DNA of 64,000 nucleotides from Pedobacter insulae (GTDB lineage Bacteria; Bacteroidota; Bacteroidia; Sphingobacteriales; Sphingobacteriaceae): assembly GCF_900113525.1 (NCBI RefSeq), contig NZ_FOPP01000012.1, positions 62,001-126,000 of the forward strand. Reading direction: 5' to 3'. The stretch's first letter is position 1. Every line of letters begins with the position of its first letter. Below the pieces are notes generated by a model, which saw only the letters and a program-made list of their open reading frames with translations, made no database searches and was not told the origin of the DNA. A program made the translations under genes and the position numbers. This document shows positions 54,702 to 63,122 of the stretch, piece after piece.

Positions 54702-56483
54702 TTATATAGTAAGCCCTAACAATGTTGTTTCCGCAAAAGTTAGTGGATTATGTATTTGGTCCTTAAAAGATCTTACTTCATCAGAAAACTCTCCAAATAG
54801 ATTTCTGTAATACGCTATGCCTTCTAAAAGATGGGTTTTGAACTTATTAAGCTGTAACTGCTTTTTACTATTAAAATCAACAACCAACAAATTTACTGCT
54901 TCTTGGAGGTATTTAACGTACAGATCCAGTTCCTTGATCAGCACATTCGGCCGCCTTACTTCCTCCATGAGGTTAATCCTCCCATAGATATGTGAAACCA
55001 TCTCGTCCAAAGAATAAGTTCTTGAAAAATAGGCTAAGTTTGGACCAGGGCAGATCGCTACCGCCTTGCTCTCTTTCGGTTTTAATATACCAATTTTCTG
55101 ATAAGTTGAACTACATAATCCTTCGCACAAACACACCTTTTCAGTGATTTTGTCAAACTGTCTTTCAAACTCTTCGTTAGACAGCTCTTGTGCTTTTAGT
55201 TCCTTGATTTTAAGATTCTGGTAAGCTCTTGAGGCGGTACAGATAGGCTCGGCTGTGAATTCTGTGTTGCTGCAGAGATATTTTTTGGTACAGGGGCTGC
55301 CTGGCCTTCCTTTTCTGATTCTTTCCAATCTTTCTGCATCTATCCCAGCGCTCTTAAAATTATTAAAGAGCACACCCAGCGGTGAGGAGTTACTTAGGTA
55401 AAATGAATGCTCATCGGCTTCAGCTAATTTGCTTAAAGTAGCTTCATCTACATTTGTTGCTTCAGGAACCAGTAAAAAGGGACTTCCCCAGCCAGTTGAA
55501 TCAAGTTGATAATTTTTAAGCAGAAACTCATTCTCTTGTGCCGTTCCGATACCACCCTGTACGCTCAATTTTTGTTGAGGTGAGCAGTCGCTGTTTAAAC
55601 CCTTTTCAGAAAGGCCAGTTCTGTATAAGGCTAAGAGTTCTGTATTCATCTGCGTCTTCATCTGTTTAAATTCTTCTAAAATAGGCCCTAGCAAGTAACC
55701 GTCGGTTGCAAAAGCATGACCACCGCAATTGAGCCCACTTTCTACGCGAAATTCTGAAACCCAAAGACCTTTTTTAGCTAAGAATTTTGCTTGAATAAAG
55801 GCCGAACGGAAATCACTTACTTTTAAGATGATTTTCTTTTTTAATACATTATCTTCATCAGGGAAAAAATCTTCAAACTTTTCAAGGTAACTATATAAGC
55901 GTGGGTTCATTCCAGCAGACAGCACCACCGATGAACTCAACCTGCTTTTTGCAAATCCGCGGAGGGCAGTTAAGGCATCGCTATTTTCCTCAGAACCAAA
56001 AGCTGCCTCCTTTTCAGGGCTCATTCGATCAACCTTTGCCATGATATTCACATCAATAGCTCCCAATTCCATACGCTTGCGAAGGATGTTTTGAAAAATA
56101 GTCTTACGTTCTGCGTCAGGATATTCCATCATAAGCTCATACCCTTGCTTTAATTGCGAATTGTCTGGTAATAGTTCAAAGTATCTACAGAGGTCATTTC
56201 CTTCTTTAAAGGGAAGCTGTTTCATTGCCTCAAAATCTCGTTCAACAATTCGCGCTAGTGTATCAAGGTAACACGTTATTCTTCTCGCTCTACTGTCGTG
56301 ACTCTTTTTGGCAATTGGAACATACGGCTCGCCTTGTTGTTGACTATGGTATTGGCGCATGCGCTCAATAAGCTCATCATCTACAATGGAAACTACCGAA
56401 GAAATACCATATTTAGCCACTTTAAGTGGAGTATCAATAGAAAAACCCAGGCCTAAAACCGGAATGTGAAATTTATGCATCAT
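54702..56483 (-). CDS. Cys-rich FMN-type TIM-barrel-like protein, function unknown
   Basis: This 593-residue protein has no signal peptide. The beginning (HIPVLGLGFSIDTPLKVAKY) and two internal segments (ESGLNCGGHAFATDGYLLGP and VQGGIGTAQENEFLL then WGSPFLLVPEATNVDE) resemble the flavin-binding parts of nitronate-monooxygenase/FabK-type barrels, but with long insertions. A C-terminal third carries clustered Cys (PCTKKYLCSN, PICTAS, VCLCEGLC, ICPGPN) that could hold an iron-sulfur cluster. It is the first gene before the FixL-like kinase and shares its oxygen-responsive promoter. I know no characterised homologue. The start is ATG 56483 or ATG 56480. Confidence 0.75.
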   Translation of the reverse strand: MMHKFHIPVLGLGFSIDTPLKVAKYGISSVVSIVDDELIERMRQYHSQQQGEPYVPIAKKSHDSRARRITCYLDTLARIVERDFEAMKQLPFKEGNDLCRYFELLPDNSQLKQGYELMMEYPDAERKTIFQNILRKRMELGAIDVNIMAKVDRMSPEKEAAFGSEENSDALTALRGFAKSRLSSSVVLSAGMNPRLYSYLEKFEDFFPDEDNVLKKKIILKVSDFRSAFIQAKFLAKKGLWVSEFRVESGLNCGGHAFATDGYLLGPILEEFKQMKTQMNTELLALYRTGLSEKGLNSDCSPQQKLSVQGGIGTAQENEFLLKNYQLDSTGWGSPFLLVPEATNVDEATLSKLAEADEHSFYLSNSSPLGVLFNNFKSAGIDAERLERIRKGRPGSPCTKKYLCSNTEFTAEPICTASRAYQNLKIKELKAQELSNEEFERQFDKITEKVCLCEGLCSSTYQKIGILKPKESKAVAICPGPNLAYFSRTYSLDEMVSHIYGRINLMEEVRRPNVLIKELDLYVKYLQEAVNLLVVDFNSKKQLQLNKFKTHLLEGIAYYRNLFGEFSDEVRSFKDQIHNPLTFAETTLLGLTI

Positions 56484-56487
56484 TCTA

Positions 56488-56495
56488 CAAAAATA
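56488..56495 (-). promoter_or_regulatory. -7 element of the barrel-protein/kinase/regulator operon
   Basis: The minus strand reads TATTTTTG, an exact TAnnTTTG match. Its centre is 55 bp from the TGA-N6-TCA box at 56540-56553. Transcription would begin near 56484, so the mRNA would be almost leaderless with respect to the ATGs at 56483 and 56480. Confidence 0.62.
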
Positions 56496-56539
56496 TTGCT
56501 ACTATACAAAGCACTGCAACCCTCTAGTCACCAAAAAAA

Positions 56540-56553
56540 ATGATCTTGGTCAC
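56540..56553. promoter_or_regulatory. FNR-like box 1 in the divergent regulator/transpeptidase spacer
   Basis: ATGATCTTGGTCAC shares 12 of 14 bases with the ccoNO box and contains TGA-N6-TCA. It lies in the class-I position for the minus-strand operon that ends with the kinase and regulator genes, implying autoregulation. Confidence 0.7.
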
Positions 56554-56594
56554 TTTTTAGGCTACTTGGTAATCGGCAATGATCATTTAAATAA

Positions 56595-56608
56595 GTGATA
56601 ATCATCAG
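56595..56608 (+). promoter_or_regulatory. FNR-like box 2 in the same spacer
   Basis: GTGATAATCATCAG contains TGA-N6-TCA and its centre is 55 bp from that of box 1. It lies about 50 bases before the transpeptidase ATG at 56659. I see no good -7 element at the fixed 55-bp distance on the plus side; a near match TAGGTTTA lies at 56621-56628. It may serve the plus-strand genes in a different geometry. Confidence 0.5.
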
Positions 56609-56658
56609 TGTTTTAAAAAATAGGTTTACGGAATTTTACAACGTTAAACCGATATAAT

Positions 56659-58152
56659 ATGAAACCACAACAAACTGCATTGCCTGAGAAAGAGAAAGAC
56701 CAAACCAGGACCATTTTGGTCATCGGTATGGTTATATTAATGCTCCAGATGATTTTCCATCTAACAGTTCGAGCACACTCGCAACCGGTTGTTCAAGTTT
56801 CAGATTCTTTACAAGTGGAATTACTCGGCCAACTTAATAGTCAGCAGCTGTTAAAAAGATTAAACTTTCCGAACACCGTAAAACGGTTCTATACTCTTAA
56901 TGGCAACCAACCCAATTGGCTAAAATCAGAACAGCATATAGGCCCCATGGCGTCCGCAATGTTATTGCTTGATTGTGTAAGGCAGTACGGTCTCCAGCAT
57001 GAAAATTACCATCCAGAAATACTTAGCTATACTTTAATGCATGACATATCAACTTTAAAGTACAACATTGCGGCTGCTCAGAAAATAGAATTCGAACTCA
57101 TGCTCACCGATGCTATGGTGAGTATGATTAATCATTTGCATTATGGACGGTTCAATCCTAAGCTCATTGACGCTACAATTGATCAAAGCCCATCTAGGGA
57201 TTTGAAAGCGGAAGAGTTCCTTTTGAAAGTAGCGAATGACCCAAATATTATGGATAGCATACTTACCGTACAGCCAAAATTAAAGCAGTACCAACAACTG
57301 CAGGGATACTTAAAACTAATAGTTGGGCAATACGCTTGTGATGCTTACGAAACACCCGAACCAGAAATTAGGGAGATAGTGCTTAATATGGAGAGGTTAA
57401 GATGGATAGACTCGGGGCACCATGTATATCTTCAGGTAAACATCCCATCGTATCAGTTGTCATATGTAAACCAAGATTTAACAAGTGTATATAAAATCAT
57501 CGTCGGCAAACCCTCTACGCCGACACCAACTTTGCAAAGCAACATTTACGCCATAGAAACCGCACCAGATTGGAGGATACCCCATAACATTTTTGTTAAA
57601 GAATTATTACCGAGAGCAGAAAAAGATCCGGATTATTTCGAAAATAATCACATTGCCATCTACGATGAAAAAAATAATTTCGTGGCAGTTACAAAGGCAT
57701 CGATCATAGCGATTAGAAATAATCCCAAGAAATTTTATGCCAGGCAGACCTCCGGATGTGATAATGCCCTAGGAAAAGTTGTTTTCAGGTTTAGCAATTC
57801 TCACGACATCTATCTACATGACACTCCGGAACAACAATATTTTTCACGCACAAAACGGGCGCTTAGCCATGGATGCATCCGCGTAGAAAATGCCGAATCA
57901 TTAGCGCTTCGTCTATGGGCAGACGACAAACGACATTCAAGTATAGCGACGTTAAAGAACGCATTATCTATGTACAAAAAACATAAATTTTTACTTCAAA
58001 CCCCAATACCCATATTAATTACGTACGTAACGATTACCGTTGAAGATGGACTATTAGTTCGGCATGAAGATATCTATCAACTTGATAAAGTGTTGGAATC
58101 AAAAATTTACGGGAACAGGAGCCAGTCTACCAATATTAATCTTAAAAAATAA
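56659..58152 (+). CDS. L,D-transpeptidase (YcbB/YkuD family)
   Basis: This 497-residue envelope enzyme has an N-terminal helix (ILVIGMVILMLQMIF), a YcbB-type scaffold domain (LLLDCVRQYGLQHENYHPEIL) and the YkuD catalytic domain. The catalytic domain has HDIYLHDTPEQQYF and the catalytic Cys in ALSHGCIRVENAESLALRL (near 406). Such enzymes make 3-3 peptidoglycan crosslinks or anchor proteins. It is divergent from the oxygen-regulator operon and is followed by a universal stress protein, suggesting cell-wall remodelling at low oxygen. Confidence 0.9.
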   Translation: MKPQQTALPEKEKDQTRTILVIGMVILMLQMIFHLTVRAHSQPVVQVSDSLQVELLGQLNSQQLLKRLNFPNTVKRFYTLNGNQPNWLKSEQHIGPMASAMLLLDCVRQYGLQHENYHPEILSYTLMHDISTLKYNIAAAQKIEFELMLTDAMVSMINHLHYGRFNPKLIDATIDQSPSRDLKAEEFLLKVANDPNIMDSILTVQPKLKQYQQLQGYLKLIVGQYACDAYETPEPEIREIVLNMERLRWIDSGHHVYLQVNIPSYQLSYVNQDLTSVYKIIVGKPSTPTPTLQSNIYAIETAPDWRIPHNIFVKELLPRAEKDPDYFENNHIAIYDEKNNFVAVTKASIIAIRNNPKKFYARQTSGCDNALGKVVFRFSNSHDIYLHDTPEQQYFSRTKRALSHGCIRVENAESLALRLWADDKRHSSIATLKNALSMYKKHKFLLQTPIPILITYVTITVEDGLLVRHEDIYQLDKVLESKIYGNRSQSTNINLKK

Positions 58153-58156
58153 AATT

Positions 58157-59026
58157 ATGAAAAAGATACTTGTTCCGATAGACTATTCAACGTATGCCGA
58201 TAATGCCGTGTATTACGCCATTCAGATTGCAAAGAAAATAGGTGCCGACATCCATCTCTTTCATGCGTTAGAGCATGAACTCATTCCCACTGCAGGAATA
58301 ATGATGTGGCCAGTGGAAAATTTTGAGAAGTCTAAAGAAGATTCTGATAAAAACTTATTGAAATATATCGATCTGTTAAAAGAAATGCCCGAGCTAAGTT
58401 TGCCCTATCTTCCAAATATTAGTTATAGCAGTGAAACTGGTTCTGTTAAGCAAATTATAGATAAACTAACCACCGAAGATCATTATGACCTGATCATAAT
58501 GGGTCTTGCAGGAGCGGGAAAAGTTAATCGGTTTTTTCTGGGTAGTAACAGTAGGGATGTTATTGGGAAAACCAAGGTTCCATTATTATTGGTACCTAAA
58601 GTCAGCGCTTATCAACCATTGAAAAAAATCGCTTTCGCCACCGACTTAGGTCAGAGTGATATCAATTCTATCCATGCAATTGCTAAATTATTCTGTTTAT
58701 TTAATCCAGAAATACTACTTGCGCATGTAGATACTCAGCTTTCAGATATTCATAATCCTAACTCAAAAGCGAACCTCTTTCTGAACAGCGTAACAAATAC
58801 CTTAAATTATTCAAAAATATACTACCGACATCTCAATGCAACCAGCGTTGAAGACGGACTAAAATGGCTATCTGAAAATGGGCAAATCAATATTCTTGCC
58901 ATGATTCACCGTCATTCGAGCATCTTTTCAAGGATTATAGATGGTAGCCATACACATAAATTGGCCGCAGCTCTTCACTGTCCATTATTAGTAATGCCGG
59001 AAGATAAAACCCCAATTGGCTGGTAA
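58157..59026 (+). CDS. Universal stress protein, tandem domains
   Basis: This 289-residue protein has two UspA-like domains. The first opens KKILVPIDYSTYADNAVYYA and ends with the nucleotide-loop-like IIMGLAGAGKVNRFFLGSNS, close to the ATP-binding G-x2-G-x9-G(S/T) pattern. The second opens KKIAFATDLGQSD and lacks a clear loop. The ATG at 58157 (MKKILVP) is preferred, since an upstream in-frame start would overlap the transpeptidase gene. Usp proteins are often in low-oxygen regulons, in line with the boxes upstream of this unit. Confidence 0.9.
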   Translation: MKKILVPIDYSTYADNAVYYAIQIAKKIGADIHLFHALEHELIPTAGIMMWPVENFEKSKEDSDKNLLKYIDLLKEMPELSLPYLPNISYSSETGSVKQIIDKLTTEDHYDLIIMGLAGAGKVNRFFLGSNSRDVIGKTKVPLLLVPKVSAYQPLKKIAFATDLGQSDINSIHAIAKLFCLFNPEILLAHVDTQLSDIHNPNSKANLFLNSVTNTLNYSKIYYRHLNATSVEDGLKWLSENGQINILAMIHRHSSIFSRIIDGSHTHKLAAALHCPLLVMPEDKTPIGW

Positions 59027-59029
59027 CCT

Positions 59030-59797
59030 ATGCGAAATCTAAAATCAGTCTATTCATGGGAGCTACGAAAAGCAAGGGCCTTGGTCAAAAAGATCTACGG
59101 GGGCAAACGCAAGCTTGAAGAACTACCCCCTGCCCTTCAACGATACTTTGAACAATCAGGGTTTGCGGCGCATCCAAAACTTCACAGTGTAGAGGTTCAT
59201 TGGAAGGATACATTTTTAAAATTTTCAAAAAACACTAACTGGAAACCGATTAACTGCGAGCAATATAATTTTCTGCCAGATCCGATAAGAATTGTTTATA
59301 TGAAAGCCAAGCTTTTGGGGATTATAGGGATTGAGGCCATGGATAGCTTTAGACATGGCAGTGGAAACATGTGCATCAAGGCATTGAATATCATCAACAT
59401 AGGAAATTATACTGGCATAGAAATAGACAGATCGGAGCTGGTTACCATTCTTGCGGAGACTATGATCATTCCTGATTATGCCCTATATTCTTATATTCAT
59501 TGGGAGGAAATAGACCTGTACACGGTAAGGGGGACGATCGATTATCATGGGCTAAAGGCCTCTGGTATTTTTTATTTCAATTCCAATTTCGAAATGGTTA
59601 AGTTTGAAACCAACGATCGTTCGTTAAAAACCAAAAAGGGGATTTTCGTTTCTACAAAATGGACTGCAACAGCGGCGGACTACCATAAAAAAGGCGGACT
59701 AAAATTTCCGACTTCCTTCACTGCCTCTTGGAATCTGAAAGATGCCAACTTCTTGTACTTCAAGGGTAAAATTAGCTCGCTCAAACTAAATCAATAA
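59030..59797 (+). CDS. DUF6544/DUF6920-like protein
   Basis: This 255-residue protein has no signal peptide. The family pattern is visible in SFRHGSGNMCIKALNIINI, then ELVTILAETMIIPDYAL, YIHWEEIDLYTVRGTIDYHG and FNSNFEMVKFETNDR, followed by WTATAADYHKKGGLKFPTSF. Its function is unknown. It starts 3 bases after the universal stress gene and is the last gene of that unit. The family assignment is from memory of the motif order and is of medium strength. Confidence 0.65.
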   Translation: MRNLKSVYSWELRKARALVKKIYGGKRKLEELPPALQRYFEQSGFAAHPKLHSVEVHWKDTFLKFSKNTNWKPINCEQYNFLPDPIRIVYMKAKLLGIIGIEAMDSFRHGSGNMCIKALNIINIGNYTGIEIDRSELVTILAETMIIPDYALYSYIHWEEIDLYTVRGTIDYHGLKASGIFYFNSNFEMVKFETNDRSLKTKKGIFVSTKWTATAADYHKKGGLKFPTSFTASWNLKDANFLYFKGKISSLKLNQ

Positions 59798-59970
59798 AAA
59801 CATTGAAATAAAAACCCTAGTTTAGCTAATTAACAAATGCGCTATTTCCTCAAAAAATATGCTGAAAGAACGGTACACAAATTATAGATATACTGCTTTT
59901 GGGAATAGACGTGGTTAGGTGATTACATAACGAACTAAGTTCCTTGTGCAAAAATTTTTAACTTTAAATA

Positions 59971-61050
59971 ATGAAAAAATTACTGACAATACTATTTTTA
60001 ACTTTTACGACACTATGTTTTGGACAAAAGACTATTAAATTTTCCGACTCAATCCGTAAAATATATCATATTCCTGAAATTAGTTATGCAGTAATTGATA
60101 GTAAAACAATATTTGAAATTGCAGCTTTGGGAAAACACTCTATTGAACTTTCTGACACAGCAACAATTAATGACAGGTTTCATATCGGCTCTAATACCAA
60201 AGCAATGACTGCATTTATCATAGCTAAATATGTAGAAAAAGAAAAATTAAAATGGACAACAAAATTCTTTGACTTATTTCCGGAATGGAGAGTACATAGC
60301 AAACCAGAATATCTGAATATTAATTTGCAAGAGTTGCTCACACACAAAGCAGGAATACAACCGTTTCAAGGAGATAACGACCCGAAAATACCCGAATTTA
60401 AAGGAACAAATCAAGAAAAAAGAAGCCAATTTGGACAATTTGTATTGACATTAGATTCCAAAAAAATTGACAATAAAGATTCCTTTTTTTATTCTAATGC
60501 AGGCTATACTTTGGCAACTTTAATGGTAGAGAAGGTTACAAAAAAGAGTTGGGAGCAATTAGTTGACCAGATATTTAACAAAGATTTAAAGTTAAGTGTA
60601 AAACTATCCTGGCCCGAAAATCAAAAGCAAAAAGATACTTGGGGTCATTCTTTCGAAAATGGCAAACTAACGCCAATTCCTTCAACCGTTGATTATCACC
60701 TAGATTATACCGAACCTTCAGGTGATATAAATATTAAGCTTAACGACTACATTAAATTTATACAGTTAAATATAGAGGGATTAATAGGTAGAGATAATTA
60801 TTTAAAAGCCGACACCTACAAATTCATTCATAAGGGGATCGAAAACTATGCGATGGGTTGGTATAACATTTATGAAAATAATAAGGAGCTTTCAACTCAT
60901 TCCGGAACAGCAGGAACCTATTATACGCTCGTTCACATAGATAGAATAAATAATAAAGCTTACATAATTTTCACAAACTCTTTTAGTGCCGACACCCAAC
61001 AGGGCGTTAGAATATTGATGAGAAAACTAAAAGAAAATTACGGGAGTTAA
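59971..61050 (+). CDS. Serine hydrolase of the beta-lactamase (class C/PBP4*) family
   Basis: This 359-residue exported hydrolase has a signal peptide ending LCFGQ. The active-site SxxK motif is GSNTKAMTAF (near 73). The YxN motif is FFYSNAGYT (near 173), and the KTG-equivalent box is THSGTAGTYY (near 310). Together these are diagnostic of DD-peptidase, esterase or class-C-like enzymes; the exact substrate is unclear. Codons are more AT-rich than in neighbouring genes, suggesting different origin. It stands alone with a possible weak terminator after it. Confidence 0.9.
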   Translation: MKKLLTILFLTFTTLCFGQKTIKFSDSIRKIYHIPEISYAVIDSKTIFEIAALGKHSIELSDTATINDRFHIGSNTKAMTAFIIAKYVEKEKLKWTTKFFDLFPEWRVHSKPEYLNINLQELLTHKAGIQPFQGDNDPKIPEFKGTNQEKRSQFGQFVLTLDSKKIDNKDSFFYSNAGYTLATLMVEKVTKKSWEQLVDQIFNKDLKLSVKLSWPENQKQKDTWGHSFENGKLTPIPSTVDYHLDYTEPSGDINIKLNDYIKFIQLNIEGLIGRDNYLKADTYKFIHKGIENYAMGWYNIYENNKELSTHSGTAGTYYTLVHIDRINNKAYIIFTNSFSADTQQGVRILMRKLKENYGS

Positions 61051-61063
61051 CTGTTAGTAGAAT

Positions 61064-61086
61064 CGATGCGAAATATCGGTTTTTTA
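61064..61086 (+). terminator. Possible weak intrinsic terminator
   Basis: CGAT and ATCG arms (61064-61067, 61075-61078) enclose a 7-base loop and are followed by a T-rich run, fourteen bases after the hydrolase stop. The stem is only four pairs, so the call is weak. Confidence 0.3.
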
Positions 61087-61091
61087 TTCCT

Positions 61092-61796
61092 TCAACCCAA
61101 TAGGTTATTAACATTTTTTTTATAGGTTTGCCCAATGGGTATTTTATGTAAATCAATTAGTATCCTATTTCCTTCAATTTGTTTAATCTTATTTTTAGCA
61201 ATAATAAAGGATTTATGGATTCTTATAAAATCTGATTTTGGGAGCAGTTTTTCGAAATCAGAAATTTTTTGATAGCTGACAATCATATCATTTTTTAAGT
61301 ACACTTTGATAAAATGTCCGGAAGCTTCTACAAACAGTAAATCATCGAAATGAATTTGATGATGCTTTTTGTCACCTTTTAGAAAAAAGCTTCCAACATC
61401 CGGTTTCGTTTCGGTTATCAATTTAGCTATACTTTTCTTACTTTGAGTTGTATCAATTGTTTTATTAATTGCTTTTATAAAACGTTCAAAACTAAATGGC
61501 TTCAGCAAATAGTCTGAAATATTAAGTTCATAACCTTCTAAAGCGAATTCTTTATATGCTGTTGTAACAATTATTTTTGGTGGATTGGGAAGTGTTTTTA
61601 AAAAATCAAAACCAGATAGTTTGGGCATATTAATATCCAGAAATAACAAATCGACAGTGTTCTCATTTAAAAACTGTATCGCTTCAAAGGCATTGTAGCA
61701 ATTTCCTTTCTTTTTCAGATGTTGTAAATTTTCGCAATAGTTTTCAATGACGCGATGTGCTATCGGTTCATCATCAACAATTAGATAGTAAGTCAT
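61092..61796 (-). CDS. LytTR-family response regulator
   Basis: This 234-residue regulator has a receiver domain with Asp 54 in LLFLDINMPKLSGFDFL and Lys in DYLLKPFSFERF. A LytTR DNA-binding domain (about 130-234) holds LLFVEASGHFIKVYLKN, LPKSDFIRIHKSFIIAKNKI and IPIGQTYKKNV. Its ATG overlaps the stop of the upstream kinase gene (ATGA), so the two are coupled and partner each other. LytTR regulators usually bind direct repeats; I did not find a clear target in the window. Confidence 0.93.
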   Translation of the reverse strand: MTYYLIVDDEPIAHRVIENYCENLQHLKKKGNCYNAFEAIQFLNENTVDLLFLDINMPKLSGFDFLKTLPNPPKIIVTTAYKEFALEGYELNISDYLLKPFSFERFIKAINKTIDTTQSKKSIAKLITETKPDVGSFFLKGDKKHHQIHFDDLLFVEASGHFIKVYLKNDMIVSYQKISDFEKLLPKSDFIRIHKSFIIAKNKIKQIEGNRILIDLHKIPIGQTYKKNVNNLLG

Positions 61797-62917
61797 ACCG
61801 CTTCTATTTTGACCGTTAATTTATATAAATCATCTTTAATCTCAATTTGAATTTTGTGCTTATTGGGGTATAATAACTCTAATCGTTGTTTTAAATTATC
61901 TACGCCTATTCCAATTGTTTTACTGGTTTCTGGCTCTTCAAAGTTGTTTTCGATGTCAAAATCAATGATACCTTTGTCAACATTGATATTAATATGTATA
62001 AAAGCATTTTCTGTTAAGCGTTCTACTCCGTGTTTAAAGGCATTTTCTAAAGGAATAATGAATAGCAATGGAGCAATTTGATAGCCTGCGTCTTGAGAAT
62101 GATTAAAAACAATATCTACCTTTTTTTGATATCGTATTTTATGTAATTCAATATAGTTTTTTAAATATGCTATTTCATCCTTTAACGACACCAAATCTTC
62201 TTTCCCCATATAAATAGTATAACGCATCATGTCAGATAATTTTAGAACAACATTTGGGGCATCATCCGATTTTTCGATTACTAAGCCATACAAATTATTT
62301 AAAGTATTGAAAAAAAAGTGTGGATTAATCTGGCTTTTCAGTAATGATAATTCTGCTTTTGATTTTTCTGACTTAATGATCTTAAACCATTTCCATTGCT
62401 GGTAAGACCACATTAAAAGCATTACAAAAAAGGGTGCAACCAAAATGATTTTAATTTCTTTTTCTTGTTGGAAGTATCTGTTTATATCATCAATATAAAT
62501 TCTTATGTAATAGAAATAGCCAAAAGCTAAAATGTAAAACCCGATTATAATCAAGGCGTGTTTCTTAAAATATGAAGGCGCTATAATGGAAAAAAAAGAT
62601 ATCCCAATGAATATTAACCCTGCAAAAGTTATAGGATTATCAATTATTTTGGAATTGATGTCATTGATAATAATGGCTAAAAAAATAAAAAATAGCGCAA
62701 CCAGCTTTAAGCTAATGGCTTTATTTTGTTTTAAGAACGAAAAGTATTGAATAGGCAGTGAGATCAGCAGCCAGCTAAAAATGAAACTCAATGTGTTTGC
62801 CAATACTGATGAATTATCAATATGAATAAAATCAAAGCGCAATAAAATAATGACCAATATCCTATGGATTAATAATCCATATACAAAGGCTTTATATTTT
62901 TTAAGAAATTTAATCAC
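61793..62917 (-). CDS. LytS-type sensor histidine kinase (His_kinase family)
   Basis: This 374-residue membrane kinase has about five hydrophobic helices in the first 175 residues (such as SVLANTLSFIFSWLLISL and FAGLIFIGISFFSII) without an evident extracytoplasmic domain. The His_kinase phosphoacceptor motif is SQINPHFFFNTLNNLYGLV (near 198), and an HATPase domain has IIPLENAFKHGVERL and GIGVDNLKQRLELLY. It pairs with the LytTR regulator. Like the neighbouring hydrolase, it uses AT-rich codons. Confidence 0.93.
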   Translation of the reverse strand: MIKFLKKYKAFVYGLLIHRILVIILLRFDFIHIDNSSVLANTLSFIFSWLLISLPIQYFSFLKQNKAISLKLVALFFIFLAIIINDINSKIIDNPITFAGLIFIGISFFSIIAPSYFKKHALIIIGFYILAFGYFYYIRIYIDDINRYFQQEKEIKIILVAPFFVMLLMWSYQQWKWFKIIKSEKSKAELSLLKSQINPHFFFNTLNNLYGLVIEKSDDAPNVVLKLSDMMRYTIYMGKEDLVSLKDEIAYLKNYIELHKIRYQKKVDIVFNHSQDAGYQIAPLLFIIPLENAFKHGVERLTENAFIHININVDKGIIDFDIENNFEEPETSKTIGIGVDNLKQRLELLYPNKHKIQIEIKDDLYKLTVKIEAV

Positions 62918-63122
62918 AGTTCAAAATTAACTATAATGAGGCTTTTTAAATTACAATATGCACGAACTTACCCAAAAATAGCGCAAACATTATCATTTCC
63001 TGCTTCAACTTAATTTATGTACATCCATCAATTGTGTGTGATGATTACAAACACATTTATGACAAATACTTTTCAGCGTTTTCGTTTACCTATATGTTTG
63101 TTGAAAATTATAAATAAATAAT
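62918..63122. other. Divergent spacer between LytS-type kinase and S41 peptidase genes
   Basis: This 205-base AT-rich spacer holds the putative promoter of the peptidase (TATGTTTG, 63093-63100). I see no repeat or dyad of note and no exact -7 element for the kinase. Confidence 0.45.
63093..63100 (+). promoter_or_regulatory. -7 element for the S41 peptidase gene
   Basis: TATGTTTG is an exact match to TAnnTTTG, 22 bases before the ATG at 63123. The -33 position carries TTT instead of TTG. Confidence 0.5.
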
